64,000 nucleotides of DNA from Micromonospora lupini str. Lupac 08 (GTDB taxonomy: Bacteria; Actinomycetota; Actinomycetes; Mycobacteriales; Micromonosporaceae): contig NZ_HF570108.1 in assembly GCF_000297395.2 (NCBI RefSeq), positions 2,325,715 to 2,389,714 on the forward strand. The letters run 5' to 3'. How positions within the stretch are numbered: position 1 is the stretch's first letter; the number at the start of each line of letters is the position of its first letter. The position numbers and the translations under genes are program-made. Below, one piece after another: positions 45,743-55,352 of the stretch. Under the pieces are notes generated by a model that was given only the letters and a program-made list of their open reading frames with translations, had not been told where the DNA came from and searched no databases.

Positions 45743-45863
45743 TGGATGAGTGGTTTCGCCGATTCTGCGCCGATTCCACCCGGTCGTCTTTCGCGTTCCG
45801 ACCAGCCACCGCACGACCGGTAGAGTGCTGCCGGCCGCGGTACGTCCACACCAGGGAGAACGA

Positions 45864-46811
45864 GTGCTGCACCTGAGGGTGATCGTCCCGGCGGATCGGT
45901 CTGACGAGGTCGTCGACCTGCTGTCCGCGAACGCGGGGGTGACCCACCTGGCCGTGCTGCCCGGTGTGGCGCGGCAGCCGAAGGGCGATCTGGTCCTCTG
46001 CGACGTGGTGCGGGAGAGCGCCGACGGGGTGCTGCACGGGCTGCAGCGCATCGGCGTGGACACCAGCGGCGGCATCGCCGCCGACGACGTCGAGCTGACC
46101 ATCTCCGCGGCGGCCGACCGGGCGGCCGAGCGGGCGCCGGGCAGCGGCGCGGACGCGGTCGTCTGGGACGAGATCGCCGCCAAGACCGGTGAGCAGACCG
46201 AGCTGTCCGGCACCTACCTGGTGCTGATCGTGGTGGCCACCATGATCGCGGGCATCGGTGTGCTGCTGGACCAGCCGATCCTCATCGTCGGGGCGATGGT
46301 GGTCGGGCCGGAGTTCGGCCCCCTCGCCGCGCTCTGCGTGGCGCTGCTGCGCCGCCGACTGTCGGTGATCGGCCGATCGGTGCAGGCCCTGACGGTGGGC
46401 TTCCTGGCGGCCATGGTGGCGACCGTGCTGAGCACCTGGGCGTTGACCGCCGCCGGTCTGGTGAGCAGGGAGATGCTGCTCGCCGACCGGCCGCTCACCG
46501 ACTTCATCTGGCGGCCGGACGCGTTGTCCTGGGTCGTCGGCCTGCTCGCCGGGGTCGCCGGCATGCTCTCGTTGACGTCGAAGAAGTCGGGCAGCCTGGT
46601 CGGGGTGCTGATCTCGGTGACCACCGTGCCCGCCGCGGCGAACGTGGCGGTCGCCGCCGCCTACGGCGTGTGGGGCGAGGCCGGCGGTTCGGCCCTCCAA
46701 TTGCTGATCAACCTGTGCGCGATAGTCCTGTCCGGGCTGCTCACGCTCCTGGTGCAGCAGCTCTGGTGGTGGAACCTGGCTCGTCGGTCCCGTCGTCCAG
46801 CAACCGGGTGA
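45864..46811 (+). CDS. DUF389-family membrane protein
   Basis: A 315-residue protein. An N-terminal soluble domain of about 95 residues starts LHLRVIVPADRSDEVVDLL. It is followed by about six hydrophobic segments, including TYLVLIVVATMIAGIGVLLD and ILIVGAMVVGPEFGPLAAL, the latter characteristic of DUF389. The biochemical role of the family is unknown. GTG 45864 has AGGGAG at 45853-45858. Its last 71 bases overlap the 3' end of the convergent small hypothetical gene. Confidence 0.85.
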   Translation: MLHLRVIVPADRSDEVVDLLSANAGVTHLAVLPGVARQPKGDLVLCDVVRESADGVLHGLQRIGVDTSGGIAADDVELTISAAADRAAERAPGSGADAVVWDEIAAKTGEQTELSGTYLVLIVVATMIAGIGVLLDQPILIVGAMVVGPEFGPLAALCVALLRRRLSVIGRSVQALTVGFLAAMVATVLSTWALTAAGLVSREMLLADRPLTDFIWRPDALSWVVGLLAGVAGMLSLTSKKSGSLVGVLISVTTVPAAANVAVAAAYGVWGEAGGSALQLLINLCAIVLSGLLTLLVQQLWWWNLARRSRRPATG

Positions 46812-47208
46812 GCAGCGTCCGCAGCGGAATCGACTCGCCGTCGCGTCCGCCCGCCCCGACGACAAGCGGCGCCGGGCTGGGCTGCGGGTCGACGCCGAAC
46901 AACCGGGCCCGCAGGCCGCCCGGCACGGTCAGCAGATGGAACCGGCCGGCCGTGTCCACCGCCCGGGTCCCGGCCCGGTCGACGTACCAGCCGGTCAACC
47001 GGGTCCGGTAGCGACCGCGCCCGTCGTACCCCCGGGCGACCAGCCGTGTGGTGGGCAGACCCCGCCGGGTCGCCTCGGCCACGAACCAGGCCACCAGCTC
47101 CGCCGCCTGCGCCTGCTCGGCGGCCCGCCGTCGCGCTTCCGCGTCGGCGTGCGCCCGCACCGCCCGCTGCTGCCGCTCCCGCCACTCGCGGCCGTCGTCC
47201 TCACCCAC
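46741..47208 (-). CDS. Hypothetical protein
   Basis: A 155-residue protein of unknown function. The N-terminal half is a long charged helix (EWRERQQRAVRAHADAEARR, possibly coiled coil). The second half looks like a small beta domain (GWYVDRAGTRAVDTAGRFHL). GTG 47208 is the best start but lacks a strong ribosome site. The gene lies 23 bases downstream of the phosphotransferase remnant and overlaps the end of the DUF389 gene by 71 bases. Confidence 0.55.
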   Translation of the reverse strand: MGEDDGREWRERQQRAVRAHADAEARRRAAEQAQAAELVAWFVAEATRRGLPTTRLVARGYDGRGRYRTRLTGWYVDRAGTRAVDTAGRFHLLTVPGGLRARLFGVDPQPSPAPLVVGAGGRDGESIPLRTLLTRLLDDGTDEPGSTTRAAAPGA

Positions 47209-47231
47209 GAGCCGACGGTACGCGACCCGAC

Positions 47232-47730
47232 TCAGCGCAGGACGGCCCGCAGGGTGTGCCGCGCGATGCCCGCCATCACCGGGTTGGTCTCGACGTAGTA
47301 GTGCAGCGCGTTGATCGCCTGCTCCAGGGCCCACCCGCGCCCCCGCTCCCAGGTGGCGTCGTCCACACCCAACGCCCGCCGGTACGTCTCCCGTGATCCC
47401 GCGTCGAGCAGGTTCCACGCCGGCATCAGGTCCACCGCGGGGTCGCCCACTCCGACCGTGTCGAGGTCGATGAACGCCACCAGGCGACCGTCGCGGACCA
47501 GCAGGTTGCCCGGCATCAGGTCGACGTGGATCCACACGTCGGGGTCGTCGCGGCGTACGTCCCGGCACCGGTCCCACACCTCGGCCAGCGCGGCGGTGTC
47601 GGTCAGTTCGCCGCTGACGGCCAGGGCTGCCCGCACGTCCGCGTCCTGGTCGGCGAGCGGCCCGCCCCGACCGGTTCCCGGCCAGGACCGCCCGCCGGTG
47701 TCGATGTCGCCGCGCCCACCCCCGCGCGAC
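47232..47730 (-). pseudogene. 5'-truncated aminoglycoside/macrolide phosphotransferase-like remnant
   Basis: The frame carries the C-terminal half of an APH-family kinase: the catalytic loop HVDLMPGNLLV and the metal-binding FIDLDTVGVGDPAVDL, followed by an intact C-terminus. Family-like sequence continues upstream of the first start codon (GTG 47636) as DTGGRSWPGTGRGGPLADQD. It then runs into a stop at about 47754-47756, next to a perfect palindrome. The N-terminal ATP-binding lobe of about 130-150 residues is missing. Either it is a decayed gene or its 5' end was lost by rearrangement. The surviving 134-codon frame from 47636 could still be translated. Confidence 0.65.
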
Positions 47731-47761
47731 CCGTTTCCGCCGCGCCGCGCCGCTCAACTCC

Positions 47762-47808
47762 AGATCTTGGACAGTTTCCGTTCGCGGAACGGAAACTGTC
47801 CAAGATCT
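47762..47808. repeat. Perfect 22-bp inverted repeat with 3-bp loop
   Basis: Arms 47762-47783 and 47787-47808 are perfectly complementary around GCG; each outer end is AGATCT and the inner end is CCGTTC/GAACGG. It lies 28 bases past the tex stop on the minus strand, so it could terminate tex, although no T-run follows. Its perfection and its position at the broken end of the phosphotransferase gene also suit a mobile or dispersed palindromic repeat. Confidence 0.75.
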
Positions 47809-47835
47809 ACACGGACACCGCGCGCGGTCGGCGGA

Positions 47836-50304
47836 TCAGGCCAGTCCGGCGCGGCGCAGGGCCTCGGCCATCGCGTCGTTGGCCGGCGCCGGCGCGCCCT
47901 GGCGCTGCTGCCCGCCTCGTCCGCCCTGGCCGCCGCGTCCGCCGGACCCGCCCTGGCCGCCGGACCCGCCCTGGCTGCCGCGTCCGCCGGACCCGCCGCG
48001 TCCGCCTCGGCCGTCCTGGCCGCCGCGTCCGCCGGCCTCGCCGCGTCCGCCCTGTGGTCCGCGCTGCGCCGGGCCGCCTCGACCCTCCTGGCTCGTCCGA
48101 CCACCACCGCCGGCGGCCGGCTCGTCCTCCAGGCGCAGGGTCAGCGAGATGCGCTTACGGGGTACGTCCACGTCGAGCACCCGGACCTTGACCACGTCAC
48201 CGGACTTCACCACCTCGCGGGGGTCCTTCACGAACGTCCGGGACATCGCCGACACGTGCACCAGACCGTCCTGGTGCACGCCGACGTCGACGAACGCGCC
48301 GAACGCGGCCACGTTGGTGACCACGCCCTCCAGCACCATTCCGGGCGTCAGGTCGCCGATCTTCTCCACCCCCTCCACGAAGGTGGCGGTGCGGAACTCC
48401 GGCCGCGGGTCCCGGCCCGGCTTCTCCAGCTCGGCGAGGATGTCGGTGACGGTGGGCAGGCCGAACCGGTCGTCGACGAAGTCCGTGGCCCGCAGCCCCC
48501 GCAGGATCGCGCTCCTGCCGATCACCGAGCGCAGGTCCTGACCGGTGCTGGCGAGGATGCGACGCACCACCGGGTACGCCTCGGGGTGCACGCTCGACGA
48601 GTCCAGTGGGTCGTCGCCGTCGGGGATGCGCAGGAAGCCGGCGCACTGCTCGAACGCCTTCGGCCCGAGGCGGGCCACCTTCTTCAGCTCCGTACGCGAG
48701 CGGAACGGCCCGTTGGCGTCCCGGTGCAGCACGATGTTCTCCGCCAGCCCGGCCCCGATCCCGGACACCCGGGTCAGCAGCGGCGCGGAGGCGGTGTTGA
48801 CGTCCACCCCTACCGCGTTGACGCAGTCCTCCACGACCGCGTCCAGCGACCGGGACAGCTTCACCTCGGAGAGGTCGTGCTGGTACTGGCCGACCCCGAT
48901 CGACCGAGGGTCGATCTTGACCAGCTCCGCGAGGGGGTCCTGGAGGCGGCGGGCGATGGAGACCGCGCCGCGCAGCGACACGTCCATCCCGGGCAGCTCC
49001 TGCGAGGCGTACGCGGACGCCGAGTAGACCGACGCGCCGGCCTCGGAGACCATCACCTTGGTCAGGTTGAGCTGCGGGTGCCGCTTGATCAGGTCGCCGG
49101 CCAGCTTGTCGGTCTCGCGGGAGGCGGTGCCGTTGCCGATCGCGATCAGCTCCACCCCGTGTGCCCCGGCCAGCCGGGCGAGGGTCTCGATCGACGCGTC
49201 CCACTGCCGGCGTGGCTCGTGCGGGTAGATGGTGTCGGTGGCGAGCACCTTGCCGGTGGCGTCCACCACGGCCACCTTGACTCCGGTTCGCAGGCCGGGG
49301 TCCAGGCCCATCGTGGGCCGGGTGCCGGCCGGCGCGGCGAGCAGCAGGTCACGCAGGTTGGTGGCGAAGACCCGCACGGCCTCCTCCTCGGCCGCCTGCC
49401 ACAGCCGCATCCGCAGGTCCGCGCCGAGGTGGATGAGGATCCGGGTACGCCACGCCCAGCGGACCGTGTCGACCAGCCAGCGGTCGGCCGGACGGCCCGC
49501 GTCGGACACTCCGAACCTTCCGGCGATGACCGCCTCGTACCGGGTCGGGCCGGTCGGCACGGCATCCGCCTCAGCGGCCTCCTCCGACTCCATGGTCAGG
49601 TCGAGCACGCCCTCCTTCTCGCCCCGGAACATGGCCAGGATGCGGTGCGAGGGCAGCTTCGGGTACGGCTCGGAGAAGTCGAAGTAGTCGGAGAACTTCG
49701 CGCCGGCCGTCTCCTGGCCCTCGCGTACCCGGGAAACCAGCCGGCCCCGCGACCACATCTGCTCGCGCAGCGTGCCGATCAGGTCGGCGTCCTCGGCGAA
49801 GGTCTCGATGAGGATCGCCCGCGCGCCCTCCAGCGCGGCGGCGACGTCGGCGACGCCCTTCTCCGCGTCGACGAACCCGGCGGCCGTGGCCTTCGGGTCC
49901 TGGCCGGGGTCGGCGAGCAGCGTCTCGGCCAGCGGCGCCAACCCGGCCTCGCGGGCGATCTGCGCCCGGGTCCGCCGCTTCGGCTTGTACGGCAGGTAGA
50001 TGTCCTCCAGCCGCGACTTCGAGTCGGCGGCCATGATCTGCGCTTCCAGGGCGTCGTCCAGCTTGCCCTGGCCGCGGATCGACTCCAGTACGGCGGCCCG
50101 CCGCTCGTCCAGCTCGCGCAGGTAGCGCAGTCGCTCCTCCAGGGTGCGTAGCTGGGTGTCGTCGAGCAGGCCGGTGGCCTCCTTGCGGTAACGGGCGATG
50201 AACGGCACGGTGGCGCCGCCGTCGAGCAGCTCCACGGCCGCCCGCACCTGACGCTCGGCCACGCCGAGCTCGTCGGCGATCCGCTGATGAACAGACTGGG
50301 TCAC
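47836..50304 (-). CDS. tex: Tex-family RNA-binding transcription accessory protein
   Basis: An 822-residue cytoplasmic nucleic-acid-binding protein. The Tex N-terminal region is followed by a YqgF-like domain ([20 protein letters not shown] near 330), helix-hairpin-helix repeats ([20 protein letters not shown]) and an S1 domain ([20 protein letters not shown] near 640). The last roughly 85 residues are a Gly/Arg/Gln-rich, RGG-like tail, ending in the short helix [12 protein letters not shown]. Start GTG 50302-50304. Tex proteins affect transcription and RNA turnover; the tail is an actinobacterial elaboration. Confidence 0.95.
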   Translation of the reverse strand: MTQSVHQRIADELGVAERQVRAAVELLDGGATVPFIARYRKEATGLLDDTQLRTLEERLRYLRELDERRAAVLESIRGQGKLDDALEAQIMAADSKSRLEDIYLPYKPKRRTRAQIAREAGLAPLAETLLADPGQDPKATAAGFVDAEKGVADVAAALEGARAILIETFAEDADLIGTLREQMWSRGRLVSRVREGQETAGAKFSDYFDFSEPYPKLPSHRILAMFRGEKEGVLDLTMESEEAAEADAVPTGPTRYEAVIAGRFGVSDAGRPADRWLVDTVRWAWRTRILIHLGADLRMRLWQAAEEEAVRVFATNLRDLLLAAPAGTRPTMGLDPGLRTGVKVAVVDATGKVLATDTIYPHEPRRQWDASIETLARLAGAHGVELIAIGNGTASRETDKLAGDLIKRHPQLNLTKVMVSEAGASVYSASAYASQELPGMDVSLRGAVSIARRLQDPLAELVKIDPRSIGVGQYQHDLSEVKLSRSLDAVVEDCVNAVGVDVNTASAPLLTRVSGIGAGLAENIVLHRDANGPFRSRTELKKVARLGPKAFEQCAGFLRIPDGDDPLDSSSVHPEAYPVVRRILASTGQDLRSVIGRSAILRGLRATDFVDDRFGLPTVTDILAELEKPGRDPRPEFRTATFVEGVEKIGDLTPGMVLEGVVTNVAAFGAFVDVGVHQDGLVHVSAMSRTFVKDPREVVKSGDVVKVRVLDVDVPRKRISLTLRLEDEPAAGGGGRTSQEGRGGPAQRGPQGGRGEAGGRGGQDGRGGRGGSGGRGSQGGSGGQGGSGGRGGQGGRGGQQRQGAPAPANDAMAEALRRAGLA

Positions 50305-50493
50305 GATCTCGATCCGCCTTCGACTCGATCCGCCTTCAAAGAGCGGGTACCGCCTGCATTGTGCCGGGCGTCCCCGGGCGATGTCCCCGCGCCCGGCCGG
50401 CTCGCCCGTGACGCCCGGCGGGGACGGCCCTTCCGCGCCCGGCCGGGTTGATCCGCCGACGGCCCCCGGCGGGCCTGCGCTAGCGTGGCGATC

Positions 50494-52005
50494 ATGGAAT
50501 CACCTGCGGAGCCGCGCGCCCGGCGGCTCTTCGGCGGCAGCGCCCGCGCCCTCGGCGACCTCACGGCCAACCCGTTCCGGGCCGACCGGGACCGGATCGT
50601 CGGCTCGCCGTTCTTCGCCCGCCTCGGCGGCGTCACCCAGGTGATCAGCCCGGTCGGCTCCGGGCTGCTGGTGCACAACCGGCTCACCCACAGCCTGAAG
50701 GTCGCCCAGGTGGCCCGGGCCATCGCCGAGCGCCTGACGGCCGACGACAGGTGGCGCGGGCTGCTGGACAAGCTCGGCGGCTGCGACCCGGACGTGGTGG
50801 AGGCCGCGGCGCTCGCCCACGACCTCGGCCACCCGCCGTTCGGGCACCTGGGGGAGCGCGTCCTCGACCGGCTCGCCCGCCAGCGGCTCGGCCTCGCCGA
50901 CGGGTTCGAGGGCAACGCGCAGTCGTACCGGATCGTCACGAGCACCGAGATCCGGGGCGCGGCCACCACCGGGCTGGACCTGACCGCCGCGGTCCGGGCG
51001 GCGATGCTGAAGTACCCGTGGACGCGGCTGGACTACCCCGACCCGCACCCACGCCTGCTCGACCCGCCGCCCCGCGGCGCCACCCCGCCGCCGGACGACC
51101 CGGAGAGCGGCTCGTTGAAGTTCGGGGCGTACCGGACGGAGCTGGACGACCTGCGCCAGGCCCGGGAGCCGTTCGCCGGCCGCATCCCCGACTGGCAGCA
51201 GACCGTGGAGGCGTCCGTCATGGACACCGCCGACGACATCGCGTACGCCATCCACGACGTGGAGGACTTCTACCGGGTCGGGGTGCTCCAGCAGGGCGCG
51301 GTGTCGGCCGAGTTGATGGCCTGGCAGCGCGAGAGCGGGCACTTCCGGGCGATCACCGACGCGGCGCTGGCCACCGCCTCCCGGCGGCCCGGGGCGGCGA
51401 TCGAGCGGCTACGTCGCCAGCTGCACCGCAAGGACGCCTGGATCGCCGACGACGACGCGTTCGCCGCCGCCGTCGAGCACGTCCGCGAGGAGCTGGTGGA
51501 CGGGCTGCTGGCGATGCCGTTCGACGGCTCGATCGAGGCGGAGCAGTACGTGTCGCGGTTCTCCGCCCGCTGGTCCACCCGCTTCGTCGAGGCGATCACG
51601 ATGACCGACCAGCCGTCGGTGCGCTCCGGGTACGTGCTGCTCGGCTGCGCCCAGTGGCACGAGGTGCAGGTGCTCAAGTTCGTCCACCACCGGTTCGTGC
51701 TGGCCCGCCCCGACCTGGCCCTGCACCAGCGTGGCCAGGCCCGGCTGCTGGGCACCCTGGTGGAGGCCCTGTGGGAGTGGCTGCTCGACCCGGAGGAGGA
51801 GTCGCGGCTGCCCCGTCGGCTGCACGACCTGGTCGAGCTGGCCGAGGCGGAGCTGCACCCGCGTACGCCGCACCGCATCGGCCGCGCCCGGGGCCGCGCC
51901 ATCGTGGACTTCGTGGCGCAGCTCACCGACGGGCAGGCGGTGGCCATGCTGGACGCGCTCTCCGGCCGCTCCGGCGCGCTGTGGACCGACGCCTTCGTGC
52001 TGTGA
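50494..52005 (+). CDS. dGTPase-like deoxynucleotide triphosphohydrolase (HD domain)
   Basis: A 503-residue HD-superfamily enzyme that would hydrolyse dNTPs to nucleosides and triphosphate. The metal-binding H...HD...D set is visible as [16 protein letters not shown] and [17 protein letters not shown], with [19 protein letters not shown] further on. It is typical of the larger dGTPase-like subfamily with an extended C-terminus. I take ATG 50494; an in-frame GTG lies three codons earlier at 50485. It is divergent from tex with a 189-base gap. Confidence 0.9.
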   Translation: MESPAEPRARRLFGGSARALGDLTANPFRADRDRIVGSPFFARLGGVTQVISPVGSGLLVHNRLTHSLKVAQVARAIAERLTADDRWRGLLDKLGGCDPDVVEAAALAHDLGHPPFGHLGERVLDRLARQRLGLADGFEGNAQSYRIVTSTEIRGAATTGLDLTAAVRAAMLKYPWTRLDYPDPHPRLLDPPPRGATPPPDDPESGSLKFGAYRTELDDLRQAREPFAGRIPDWQQTVEASVMDTADDIAYAIHDVEDFYRVGVLQQGAVSAELMAWQRESGHFRAITDAALATASRRPGAAIERLRRQLHRKDAWIADDDAFAAAVEHVREELVDGLLAMPFDGSIEAEQYVSRFSARWSTRFVEAITMTDQPSVRSGYVLLGCAQWHEVQVLKFVHHRFVLARPDLALHQRGQARLLGTLVEALWEWLLDPEEESRLPRRLHDLVELAEAELHPRTPHRIGRARGRAIVDFVAQLTDGQAVAMLDALSGRSGALWTDAFVL

Positions 52006-52042
52006 CCCGACCGGCGGGCCGGGCCTGCGCTGCCTGCGGACG

Positions 52043-53194
52043 TCAGGCGACGGACTGCCACCAACCGTCGACGGCGGGCGGATCGTCGACCACCACCCGC
52101 TCGCCCGGTCGGGGCACGGCCAGCCGGATGTCACGGGCCTTGGCCTCCGCCCAGAGCCGGTCGACCGGCTCGGACCAGTCGTGCAGCGCCAGGTTGAACG
52201 TCGCCCAGTGCACCGGGATGAACAGCCCGCCGCGCAGGTCCAGGTGGGCGTCGACCGCCTCCTCCGGGAACATGTGAATGGTCGGCCACGCCCGGTCGTA
52301 CGCGCCGATCTGCATCAACGTCACGTCGAACGGCCCGTGCTCGGCGCCGATCGCCGCGTACCCGGCGAAGTAGCCGGAGTCGCCGGTGTAGAAGACCTTG
52401 CGCCGCGCCCCGGCGACCACCCAGGAGCTCCAGAGGGTGCCGTCGCGGCGCAGCCCCCGGCCGGAGAAGTGCTGGGCGGCGGTGGCGGTGATCTCCAACC
52501 CGTCGACCCGGTGGCACTCGGACCAGTCCAGCTCGATGATCCGCTCGGCGGGCACACCCCAGCGGTCCAGGTGGGCGCCCACCCCGAGCGGCACCACGAA
52601 CGGCGCCGACTGCCCGGCCACCAGCGCCCGCACGGTGGGCATGTCCAGGTGGTCGTAGTGGTCGTGCGAGATCAGGATGGCGTCCAGCGGGGGGAGCTCG
52701 TCCAGGCGTACCGGAGGCTCGTGCAGTCGGCGGGGGCCGACCAGGCCGGACGGGGAGCAGCGGTCACTCCACACCGGGTCGAGCAGCACCCGCCGACCCT
52801 CGATCTCGATGAGCGCCGAGGCGTGGCCGTACCAGATGATGTTCAGCTCGTCGGCGGCGCCGGCGGTGTCGGCGGCGGCCGGCGTGCCGGGGCGCAGCAG
52901 CGGCACCGGCGCGGTCGGACGACGCTTCTGCTTACCGAAGATCAGCTCGCGGACCAGGTTGCGACCGGGCTCGGCGGTCATCGTGCGGGTGTCGGCCTGG
53001 TTGTGGAAGGTGCCGTCGCGGAACTGCGGCGAGCGGGCCGCCCGTTCGGCGCGGGCGCCGGCGAGCCGACCGCCGAGCGCCGCCGGCACGTCCCGGGCCA
53101 CCCAGGCCAGGCCGGCCAGCGCGGCCAGCCCTGCCGTTCCCCGCATCCGTCGCCCGAGCGATCGTTGCCCGTCCGTGCGTTTCGCTGGCGCCAT
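52043..53194 (-). CDS. MBL-fold metallohydrolase (NAPE-PLD/UlaG-like)
   Basis: A 383-residue metallo-beta-lactamase-fold hydrolase. The zinc motif ISHDHYDHLDMPTV (HxHxDH) is near residue 175, with IIWYGHASALIEIEGRRVLL before it and VFYTGDSGYFAGYAAIGAE after it. The layout matches NAPE-PLD-like and UlaG-like proteins, but the substrate is unknown. A hydrophobic stretch near residues 20-40 could be a membrane anchor. It converges with the dGTPase gene, with a 37-base gap. Confidence 0.87.
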   Translation of the reverse strand: MAPAKRTDGQRSLGRRMRGTAGLAALAGLAWVARDVPAALGGRLAGARAERAARSPQFRDGTFHNQADTRTMTAEPGRNLVRELIFGKQKRRPTAPVPLLRPGTPAAADTAGAADELNIIWYGHASALIEIEGRRVLLDPVWSDRCSPSGLVGPRRLHEPPVRLDELPPLDAILISHDHYDHLDMPTVRALVAGQSAPFVVPLGVGAHLDRWGVPAERIIELDWSECHRVDGLEITATAAQHFSGRGLRRDGTLWSSWVVAGARRKVFYTGDSGYFAGYAAIGAEHGPFDVTLMQIGAYDRAWPTIHMFPEEAVDAHLDLRGGLFIPVHWATFNLALHDWSEPVDRLWAEAKARDIRLAVPRPGERVVVDDPPAVDGWWQSVA

Positions 53195-53306
53195 CGCCGT
53201 CCCTCCGCCGTGTCCCGCACTACACGGTAGTCCCCGTGGCGGTTCCCGCCCCGGCGGTGGCCCGCACCGGGCCGACCGTCACCCGACGACCGGCCCGGGA
53301 GCGGAG

Positions 53307-54317
53307 TCAGCCGCCGTTGCTGGGGCGCCGGGTGGGCGCCCGGAACGTCCTGCCCGTGCCCGCGATCCGGTCCACCGCCGCCAGGAACTTCGGACCCATG
53401 GCGGCCCGGGCCTGCACCGCCGGGTGGGTCGCGCCGAAGTTGTCCGGGTCGGCCTGTCCGTCGGCGAACAGCGCGTAGGTCAGCACCGCCGCACCGGACC
53501 GGTCGAAGATCACCCCGGCCTCGTGCCGGGCGTCGGCGAACCAGCCGGCCTTGGTGGCGACGCGGGCCCGCTCGTCCGAGGACATGGTGCGCCGGATGCC
53601 GTCGGTGAAGGCCACCGGGGACCGCAGCAGCCCGAGCAGGTGCGTCGTCGAGGCCGGCGAGAGCAGCGTGCCGGCGACCAGGGCGCGCAGCAGGTCGTGC
53701 GTCTCCCGAGGGGTGCTGGTGCCGAGGAAGAACCGGTTCGGGTTGGCCACGGGCTCGACCTGGGTGTTCGGGAAACCCTTCGCGACCAGGATCGAGTTGA
53801 TCTCGGCGGCCGGTGCGACAAGCCCGCACAGCCGCACCGCCGTGTCGTCGGAGACGGTCAGCAGGTTGGCCAGCACGTGCCCGAGGGTCACGCTGCTCGG
53901 GTACGCGCCGTCCAGGCTGAAGATGCCGTCGCCGCCCGGCACGACGATCGCGGCGGTCACGTCGACCCGCTGGTCCAGCGTCAGCAGCCCTCGGTCGACC
54001 TTGTCCAGCACCGCCGTGGCCACCGCGATCTTGTTGACGCTGTACGCCTCGATCCGTCGGTCCGCGTCGGCCGCGACCGCGACGACCGGCGGGCCCGCCG
54101 GGTCGGCCACGCTGACGTACGCCTGCCAGTTACCACCGGCCTCGGTGCTGTGCCTGTCGAAGACGGCGGCGACCCGGCGGGCGGCCCGGGCCGGGGTGGT
54201 CGGGGTCTCCTCGGTGTTCTCGGCGGCGCTGGCCGGGGCGGCCGCGCCGAGCACTGTGCCGGCCGTGGCCACTGTCCCCAGCCCGAGTGCCGTCCTGCGG
54301 TTCAGTCGGATGGTCAA
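53307..54317 (-). CDS. Tat-exported class A beta-lactamase-like serine hydrolase
   Basis: A 336-residue exported protein. A twin-arginine signal (NRRTALGLG, then AAAPASA) covers about residues 1-33. YSVNKIAVA provides the S-x-x-K nucleophile. The second motif is SDD (VSDDTAVRL) instead of SDN, and the third is KAG (ATKAGWFAD) instead of KTG, so catalysis on beta-lactams is uncertain. The start is TTG 54317 with GGGAGAG just upstream. It may be a beta-lactamase, a cell-wall carboxypeptidase relative or an esterase. Confidence 0.8.
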   Translation of the reverse strand: MTIRLNRRTALGLGTVATAGTVLGAAAPASAAENTEETPTTPARAARRVAAVFDRHSTEAGGNWQAYVSVADPAGPPVVAVAADADRRIEAYSVNKIAVATAVLDKVDRGLLTLDQRVDVTAAIVVPGGDGIFSLDGAYPSSVTLGHVLANLLTVSDDTAVRLCGLVAPAAEINSILVAKGFPNTQVEPVANPNRFFLGTSTPRETHDLLRALVAGTLLSPASTTHLLGLLRSPVAFTDGIRRTMSSDERARVATKAGWFADARHEAGVIFDRSGAAVLTYALFADGQADPDNFGATHPAVQARAAMGPKFLAAVDRIAGTGRTFRAPTRRPSNGG

Positions 54318-54422
54318 TCGTCTCTCCCGTCGTGGGGCGCCGGAGCGCTTGCCGGCCCACCACCCTAGGCGAGTTGATCGGTCCACAGTGGCCCCCCGTT
54401 GTCCCGAACAGGCCCGAACAGT

Positions 54423-55352
54423 TCAGCCGAACCGTCGACGCAGCGCGGCACCCACCGCCCCGACCGGTCCGGACACGAGCTGCCGCAGGTCGGGCAGGTG
54501 GCCGCCGCGGACCGACTCACCGGCCGGGTTCGGCGCGAACACCGTGCCGTCGTGCGCCCCGACCGGCCGACCGCTCAGGCCGGCCAGGCGCATCAACGGC
54601 CCGACCAGCACGTCGTAGACGCCCGGCAGCACGGTGAAGCCGGCCCGCAGCACCACGTTCAGCCGACCCACCGACACCTCCCGGCGGGGCCGGTCCACGC
54701 AGTCGACGATGGCCCGCGCCACCCGCTGCGGGCCGGCGACCGGCGGCGGAGGCCGGCCGACCTGGCCGAGGTAGTTGGCCGCCTGCTGATACACAGGCGT
54801 GTCCACGCTGCCCGGATTGACCAGGCACAGCCGGATGTCCGGGCTGTCGCGCAACTCCTGCTGCAGCGTGCGGGCCAACCCCTGCAACCCCCACTTGCTG
54901 GCCACGTAGGCGCTCATGTACGGCGCGGTGATGTGCCCGAGCACCGATCCGGTGAGGATCAGCGTGCCGGCGCCGGTCGCCCGGAAGTGCCGCAGCGCCA
55001 CCCGGGCCGCACCCGCCGCGGCCAGCAGATCCGTCCGCACCACCTGCTCGAACACCCGCTCCGGCAACTCGTCGAAACGTCCGTAGGCCATCACCGCCGC
55101 CGTGTGCACCCAGACGTCGATGCGCCCGAACCGCTCGATCGTCGCCTCCGCCAGCGCCTCCAGCGCGCCCGGCTCGGTGACGTCCGTCGGCACGGTCAGC
55201 GCCTCGACGCCCGCGCACTCCTCGCGTACCTCGGCGAGGGTCTGCGGCGCGCGGGCCGCGAGCACCAGGCGGTCGCCGCGCTCGGCGAACGCCCGGGCCG
55301 TCGCCCGGCCGATCCCGCTGGTCGCGCCGGCGACCACCACCACCCGGCTCAA
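54423..55352 (-). CDS. Short-chain dehydrogenase/reductase
   Basis: A 309-residue classical SDR. GATSGIGRATARAFAERGD is the nucleotide loop and SAYVASKWGLQG has the YxxxK pair, with LTGSVLGH the catalytic serine. The C-terminal 70 residues (LPGVYDVLVGPLMRLAGLSG) are more hydrophobic and may bind a membrane or a lipid-like substrate. The TTG start at 55350-55352 overlaps the TGA of the alcohol dehydrogenase gene (TTGA), indicating translational coupling. The substrate is unknown. Confidence 0.87.
   Translation of the reverse strand: MSRVVVVAGATSGIGRATARAFAERGDRLVLAARAPQTLAEVREECAGVEALTVPTDVTEPGALEALAEATIERFGRIDVWVHTAAVMAYGRFDELPERVFEQVVRTDLLAAAGAARVALRHFRATGAGTLILTGSVLGHITAPYMSAYVASKWGLQGLARTLQQELRDSPDIRLCLVNPGSVDTPVYQQAANYLGQVGRPPPPVAGPQRVARAIVDCVDRPRREVSVGRLNVVLRAGFTVLPGVYDVLVGPLMRLAGLSGRPVGAHDGTVFAPNPAGESVRGGHLPDLRQLVSGPVGAVGAALRRRFG

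Noticed and set aside
47311..50151. 946-codon plus-strand open frame across tex
   Set aside because: Antisense shadow of tex; no recognisable domain.
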